NCBI GenBank assembly: GCA_937949785.1
Contig: CALEDH010000008.1
Span: 62,001-126,000 of the forward strand
Reading direction: 5' to 3'
Length of the DNA stretch: 64,000 bases
Source of the DNA: an uncultured Sulfolobales archaeon
Lineage (GTDB): Archaea; Thermoproteota; Thermoprotei_A; Sulfolobales; NBVN01
This document shows positions 61,851 through 64,000 of the stretch, piece by piece (position 1 is the stretch's first letter; every line of letters begins with the position of its first letter). Both the position numbers and the translations under genes were made by a program. A model generated the notes under the pieces. The model was not told the DNA's origin and ran no database searches. It saw only the letters and a list, made by a program, of their open reading frames with translations.

Positions 61851-63221
61851 ATGGCTAGGGTTTTAGGTCCTCGTAGAAAGGCTTCTCAAACCGAGGGTCT
61901 AGTCCCCAACTCCTGGTATAACATTGTTCCTGACCTCCCTGAAACTCTGCCTCCACCACTACTCCCAGATGGTAGAGTCCCTCCTAGGGAGATGTTTGAA
62001 AGACTTTTCGCTAAAGCCCTCGTAGACCAGGAATCTAGCTGTGAGAGGTTTATCGGAATCCCCGAAGAAGTCAGGGAGATTCTAATAAGTTTGGGAAGGC
62101 CTACCCCCCTCTTCAGAGCTAGGAGGCTTGAGGAGTTCTTAGGGACGCCGGCTAGGATATATTATAAATTTGAAGGTGTCCTACCTACTGGGAGTCACAA
62201 AGTTAACACTGCTATAGCTCAAGCATATTATAACATGGTTGAGGGTGTTGAAAGGCTCTCGACAGAGACTGGGGCTGGGCAGTGGGGTTCAGCCCTATCT
62301 TTAGCTGGGGCTTTGTTCAAATTGAAGGTTAGGGTTTTCATGGTTAGGTCGAGCTATGAGCAGAAGCCTTATAGAAGGGTTCTGATGGAGCTTTACGGGG
62401 CAGAGGTTGTGCCAAGCCCTTCTAAACTGACTGAGGCTGGGAAGGCTATCCTGAGGGTAGATCCTGAACATCACGGAAGCCTCGGTATAGCAATATCTGA
62501 AGCTATTGAGGATGTCCTATCCGACGATAGGGCTAGGTATAGCCTCGGCAGCGTCCTCAACCACGTGCTTTTACATCAGACGGTTATAGGGTTAGAGGCC
62601 ATCAAACAACTTGAAGAGCTTGGAGAGGAGCTCCCGGACTATGTTATAGGTTGTGTGGGAGGGGGTTCGAACTATGCAGGCCTAGCCTACCCTTTCATGA
62701 GGTTTAAACTCTTAGGGAAGAAGGATGATATGAAGTTCATAGCTGCGGAACCTAAGGCATGTCCCTCCCTGACCCGTGGAGCCTATGCCTATGACTATGG
62801 AGATACTGCGAACTTAACACCTCTACTTAAGATGTACACGGTAGGTCATAAGTATAGGGTCCCACCCATACATGCTGGAGGGCTTAGATACCACGGCGAC
62901 GCTCCCTCACTATGCCTTCTAGTTAATAGGGGTCTCATAGAGGCTAGAGCATACCACCAGACTGAAGTGTTTGCTGCCGGACTTCTATTCTCAAGAGTTG
63001 AAGGCATAGTCCCAGCACCTGAAAGCGCTCATGCTGTTAAAGCAGCCATTGATATAGCCTTAGAGGCTAAGAGGAGTGGTGAGGCTAAGGTGATATTGTT
63101 CAACCTAAGCGGTCACGGCCTCCTAGACCTCCAAGGATACCTAGAGTACTTTGAAGGTAGATTGAAGGATTACGAACCTGAGAACATAGACCTATCATAT
63201 CTTCCCAGAATGGATTCGTAG
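61851..63221 (+). CDS. trpB: Tryptophan synthase beta-like, TrpB2 type
   Basis: 456 aa, fold-type II PLP enzyme, with the long N-terminal extension ([24 protein letters not shown]) typical of TrpB2 rather than TrpB1. Schiff-base Lys in [12 protein letters not shown], catalytic Glu in [15 protein letters not shown], phosphate cup [11 protein letters not shown] and C-terminal [12 protein letters not shown]. Makes tryptophan from indole and serine or, for a known archaeal TrpB2 class, O-phosphoserine. No trpA or other trp gene is near, and serK follows at once. Confidence 0.94.
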   Translation: MARVLGPRRKASQTEGLVPNSWYNIVPDLPETLPPPLLPDGRVPPREMFERLFAKALVDQESSCERFIGIPEEVREILISLGRPTPLFRARRLEEFLGTPARIYYKFEGVLPTGSHKVNTAIAQAYYNMVEGVERLSTETGAGQWGSALSLAGALFKLKVRVFMVRSSYEQKPYRRVLMELYGAEVVPSPSKLTEAGKAILRVDPEHHGSLGIAISEAIEDVLSDDRARYSLGSVLNHVLLHQTVIGLEAIKQLEELGEELPDYVIGCVGGGSNYAGLAYPFMRFKLLGKKDDMKFIAAEPKACPSLTRGAYAYDYGDTANLTPLLKMYTVGHKYRVPPIHAGGLRYHGDAPSLCLLVNRGLIEARAYHQTEVFAAGLLFSRVEGIVPAPESAHAVKAAIDIALEAKRSGEAKVILFNLSGHGLLDLQGYLEYFEGRLKDYEPENIDLSYLPRMDS

Positions 63222-63238
63222 GAGGACCCTCTAAAGCT

Positions 63239-63910
63239 ATGATTTCTGGCAAGCTTAAAGTGGAGATAGCCCTCGTAGACATTAGGGAGCTTAAGCCCCA
63301 TGAAAGGTTTATCCCCGAAAGGGTTACCGTAATTTTAGACTCCCTTATTAAAAGTAGGGTTTTGAGGAGACCCCTAATAGTTGACAGTAAAACGCTTACA
63401 GTAATAGACGGCACCCACAGACTTGAAGCTTTAAGAAGACTTACGGCTAAGGTAGTACCAGCTATACTAGTAGACTATGAAGGCAGTAATGAAATAGTCG
63501 TAGATAGGTGGGTGAGAGTCTATGAAGTAAAAAACAGCGATAAGAACACGGTCTTAAGAGAGCTTAGAAAGGTCTTCGGGCCTTCGATCTCGATAGTAGA
63601 CTACGATCCTTTAACTGCTAAGATTGATGAGGGTTTGAGGGGGAAGGCATATAGGTTCTTAGAGGCCTTAGAGTTCTCTCCTAACATAATCGTGAAGCTT
63701 AGGGCGGCAAAACCTAGAAGAGCTCCTAATTCCATTATAATCCTACCGCCTAGGATCAGTAAGGCTGAGGTAGTTGAAGCAGCTCTAAATGGAAAACTAT
63801 TCCCCCCTAAGACCACGAGACATATAACTGTGCTTAAAAGTATAGGTTTAAGGACGAGGCTTTCCAACCTTAGTAATGTAGGGTCCCCAATTCCACCAAT
63901 TCTGACCTAA
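63239..63910 (+). CDS. serK: SerK-like free serine kinase (ParB/Srx fold)
   Basis: 223 aa. ParB-like core: IALVDIRELKPHERF, an ILDSLIKSRVLRRPLIVD segment and the phosphate-binding IDGTHRLEALRRL (DGHHR in the Thermococcus SerK). The C-terminal SKAEVVEAALNGKLFPPKTTRH block is typical of archaeal SerK. That enzyme phosphorylates free L-serine with ADP to O-phosphoserine. A gap of 17 bp to trpB suggests cotranscription. A DNA-binding ParB role is less likely since no ParA is near and the HTH part is missing. Confidence 0.85.
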   Translation: MISGKLKVEIALVDIRELKPHERFIPERVTVILDSLIKSRVLRRPLIVDSKTLTVIDGTHRLEALRRLTAKVVPAILVDYEGSNEIVVDRWVRVYEVKNSDKNTVLRELRKVFGPSISIVDYDPLTAKIDEGLRGKAYRFLEALEFSPNIIVKLRAAKPRRAPNSIIILPPRISKAEVVEAALNGKLFPPKTTRHITVLKSIGLRTRLSNLSNVGSPIPPILT

Positions 63911-63975
63911 CATCAAGATGTATCTAAGTTGTCCTAGAAGACTCCGTCTACGTTTAACTTTGTATGATGTTATAG

Positions 63976-64000
63976 GTGATGAAGCTAGTTCTTAGCTATA
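63976..64000 (+). CDS. Possible start of a further gene (runs off window)
   Basis: GTG-ATG (63976/63979) after a TATA-like TTTAACTTTG begins MKLVLSY before the window ends. Too short to identify. Confidence 0.3.

Noticed and set aside
63239-63910. ParB plasmid/chromosome partition protein
   Set aside because: No HTH domain or ParA neighbour; the C-terminus and the trpB2 context fit SerK.

Overview
The window reads as a chromosomal segment of a hyperthermophilic, heterotrophic archaeon of the Thermoproteota (Crenarchaeota/TACK) type. The signs are an ESCRT-III/CdvB-family protein, archaeal TATA boxes (TTTAAA-like) about 25-40 bp upstream of starts, many GTG and TTG starts, archaeal-type riboflavin synthesis (GTP cyclohydrolase III and a separate diaminopyrimidine reductase), a TrpB2-type tryptophan synthase with a SerK-like serine kinase, C/D-box guide RNA architecture, and a ferritin-encapsulin fusion of the kind known from Pyrococcus. 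I cannot name the genus. There is no rRNA, CRISPR array, insertion sequence or prophage. The region is gene-dense, ordinary chromosome.

Layout. 0-7 kb: partial nucleoside phosphorylase, then an oligopeptide ABC transporter with its binding protein and a Pro-dipeptidase (peptide import and breakdown). 7-12.6 kb: aminopropyltransferase, HD phosphohydrolase, a textbook C/D guide RNA candidate inside the over-extended HD ORF, a GC-rich non-coding stretch, a membrane-anchored protein of unknown function divergent from an AAA ATPase, and a DHH phosphoesterase. 12.7-17.7 kb: BMP-type nucleoside ABC transporter, which fits the phosphorylase at the left edge. 17.7-24.5 kb: HtrA-like protease, a ferritin-like/VIT1 membrane protein, a JAMM-motif orphan, flavin reductase, SDR, CdvB paralogue with a MIM2-like tail, THUMP protein and phosphohexomutase. 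24.4-28.1 kb: riboflavin cluster (GTP cyclohydrolase III, lumazine synthase, reductase) with a metal-dependent amidohydrolase at the place where the deformylase step would be expected. 28-34.3 kb: pyruvate kinase, 2-hydroxyacid dehydrogenase, enolase-superfamily enzyme, tRNA-Pro(CGG), MeaB-like GTPase and threonine synthase.

34.3-49.2 kb: RHH regulator, two-domain KaiC-like ATPase, complete YkoDCE ECF transporter plus TenA (thiamine/HMP uptake and salvage), MFS exporter, EndoIII, DUF1847, ferritin-like protein, a PTPS-fold protein without its catalytic Cys, MfnA-type decarboxylase, DUF2070, PfkB kinase, tRNA-Gly(CCC) and a class III aminotransferase. 49.3-57.6 kb: lone molybdopterin oxidoreductase, rubrerythrin plus ferritin-encapsulin nanocompartment operon, anchored coiled-coil transglutaminase, DDAH-like hydrolase and an NhaC antiporter whose 5' end is out of frame across an A7 run. 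58-64 kb: three membrane proteins of unknown function, RibB (a further riboflavin step), then trpB2 and serK, which together could make tryptophan through O-phosphoserine and which differ in codon use from their neighbours.

Main themes are nutrient import (peptides, nucleosides, thiamine precursor), flavin and cofactor synthesis, and iron/peroxide handling (four ferritin-fold proteins). The strongest leads are the encapsulin operon, the trpB2-serK pair, the candidate replacement deformylase (ArfB), the C/D RNA overlapping the HD ORF, the A7 frameshift in nhaC, and the uncharacterised AAA and JAMM-like proteins.
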